From positions 62,001-126,000 of the forward strand of contig JAHEKQ010000001.1 in assembly GCA_024638265.1 (NCBI GenBank): DNA of 64,000 nt. Direction: 5' to 3'. The notes under the pieces are model-generated. The model was not told where the DNA came from. It did not search any database and was given only the letters and a program-made list of their open reading frames with translations. Origin of the DNA: Flammeovirgaceae bacterium. GTDB lineage: Bacteria > Bacteroidota > Bacteroidia > Cytophagales > Cyclobacteriaceae. Both the position numbers and the translations under genes were made by a program. Positions 63,132 to 64,000 of the stretch are shown here, in pieces. Each line of letters starts with the position of its first letter. Within the stretch, counting starts at the first letter, position 1.

Positions 63132-64000
63132 ATGAAAAAATTAATCCTCCTCTCAATATTTAACCTGGCCGGTACAGCGCTTCTCGCCCAGGAAGTTGGC
63201 CCCGTATTCAAAGACGGTGAAGCACAAGTAGTGGAAGCTTTCTCGAATCCGGACGATTGGATTCGTCATGACCTGTGGGTCGAAACCGATTTTGACACAG
63301 ATGGCGATGGTAGTAAAGACCGGGTACATGTGGATGTAACCCGTCCCAAACAAACCGAGGATGGATTGAAGCTCCCGGTCATCTATGCCAGCAGTCCCTA
63401 CTATGCTGGGACCGCAGGATTTGCCGAAGGCCTTTTTTGGGAAGTGCGCCACGAACTGGGAGAAATGGGGGCTCCACGGGTTCATCCTGAAGTGACCCGC
63501 AGGGGAGAGAGACCTATTATTTCTAACTCCGAGGTCAATAAGTGGGTACCTCGTGGATATATAGTAGTCCATTCTTCATCACCCGGTACCGGACTTTCTG
63601 ATGGGGCTCCGACTGTAGGAGGAGATAACGAATCACTTGCCCCGATGTCAGTTATCCAATGGCTCACGGGGAAGAGGAAAGGCTACACCACGCGAACCGG
63701 AAAAGAAAAAGTTAAAGCCTTCTGGTCGACAGGGAAAGTGGGAATGACCGGGACCTCCTACAATGGGACCTTGCCGGTAGCGGCAGCAACCACTGGCGTT
63801 GAGGGTTTGGAAGCAATTATTCCGATTGCACCAAACACATCCTATTACCATTATTATCGATCTCATGGGTTAGTAAGGCATCCCGGTGGATATCTCGGGG
63901 AGGATATTGACGTTCTTTATGATTTCATTCACAGCGGGGATGAATCTAAAAGAGCTTACAATAATAAAACAGTCCGGGATACTGAGATGGCCAATGGTAT
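63132..64000 (+). CDS. X-Pro dipeptidyl-peptidase (S15/CocE family), 5' part
   Basis: The gene starts at ATG 63132 and runs past the right edge, so only about 289 residues are seen. A signal peptide (KLILLSIFNLAGTALLAQ) is followed by DGSKDRVHVDVTRPK and LPVIYASSPYYAG, and the nucleophile block GMTGTSYNGTLPVAAA with the catalytic Ser near residue 209. It cuts X-Pro dipeptides. The cap and C-terminal domains lie outside the window. It is 248 bases after the OxyR-like gene, mostly repeat. Confidence 0.86.
   Translation, partial: MKKLILLSIFNLAGTALLAQEVGPVFKDGEAQVVEAFSNPDDWIRHDLWVETDFDTDGDGSKDRVHVDVTRPKQTEDGLKLPVIYASSPYYAGTAGFAEGLFWEVRHELGEMGAPRVHPEVTRRGERPIISNSEVNKWVPRGYIVVHSSSPGTGLSDGAPTVGGDNESLAPMSVIQWLTGKRKGYTTRTGKEKVKAFWSTGKVGMTGTSYNGTLPVAAATTGVEGLEAIIPIAPNTSYYHYYRSHGLVRHPGGYLGEDIDVLYDFIHSGDESKRAYNNKTVRDTEMANG

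Overview
The window looks like a stretch of chromosome from a free-living member of the Bacteroidota, most likely Cytophagales-like. The evidence is the gene order DUF6089/PorG - uppS - bamA - ompH - ompH, the MoxR/DUF58/DUF4129/DUF4350 cluster, a head-GIN lipoprotein, an EF-G2-type translation factor, many exported S9/S10/S15 peptidases, weak Shine-Dalgarno signals and a few TAnnTTTG-type promoter boxes. I saw no rRNA, tRNA, transposase, phage gene or CRISPR array. It reads as ordinary core and semi-core chromosome with short intergenic repeats. No clear island or obviously new defence or secretion system is visible.

Layout. 1-642: 5' end of a cytochrome c assembly gene (reverse strand), followed by a repeat-rich gap. 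850-5726: a SAM-I riboswitch controlling metZ-metX-osmC, then an aminotransferase and prephenate dehydrogenase. 5723-7923 (-): a di-heme cytochrome with a parallel beta-helix partner (SO_2930/SO_2929 type). 8044-8877: a short-chain dehydrogenase. 8933-14054 (-): tetR, an ABC exporter with an altered ATPase site, an HlyD-type adaptor and a TolC-type channel. 14188-17413: an acetamidase-like lipoprotein, an M49-like metallopeptidase lipoprotein and a small membrane protein. 17460-23821 (-): outer-membrane biogenesis (two OmpH/Skp chaperones, BamA, UppS and two DUF6089 barrels). 23879-34636 (-): head-GIN lipoprotein, two S9 peptidases, two class-V PLP enzymes (one with a Tat signal), an EF-G paralogue lacking the switch II histidine, and a SMUG-like uracil-DNA glycosylase. 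34711-39252: a secreted unknown protein, a lipase-like lipoprotein, murQ with a BadF-type sugar kinase (MurNAc-6-P recycling), and an RDD protein. 39337-45555: the SpoIIM - membrane protein - DUF4129 - DUF4350 - MoxR - DUF58 operon.

45641-48192 (-): an ECF42-like sigma factor with a C-terminal extension, its DGPF (YCII) partner, a VOC protein and a GNAT acetyltransferase. 48284-52568: a gamma-glutamyltransferase, an NAD(P)-binding protein, another GNAT enzyme, an intradiol-dioxygenase-like lipoprotein and a small membrane protein. 52581-54424: an exported unknown, a tandem CDGSH iron-sulfur protein, a Crp/Fnr regulator and a DUF2892 membrane protein whose promoter carries a palindrome at about -42. 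54501-57560 (-): a sortilin/BNR-repeat protein. 57679-59013: a small membrane protein, an ECF sigma factor and a membrane protein that may be its partner. 59081-64000: an S10 carboxypeptidase, a methyltransferase, an ankyrin protein, an OxyR-like regulator with both redox cysteines, a 144-bp segment between 20-bp direct repeats, and the start of an S15 peptidase.

Together the genes suggest an aerobic, protein- and peptide-degrading marine- or soil-type bacterium that carries its own methionine and tyrosine synthesis and cell-wall sugar recycling. The most interesting leads are the GTPase-site-altered EF-G paralogue and its operon, the ABC exporter with substituted catalytic residues, the Tat-exported PLP enzyme between two exported peptidases, the repeat-flanked 144-bp insert, and the Crp-box/CDGSH/DUF2892 module. 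Start codons were chosen from domain position, signal peptides and overlaps, and several genes appear to use TTG or GTG.
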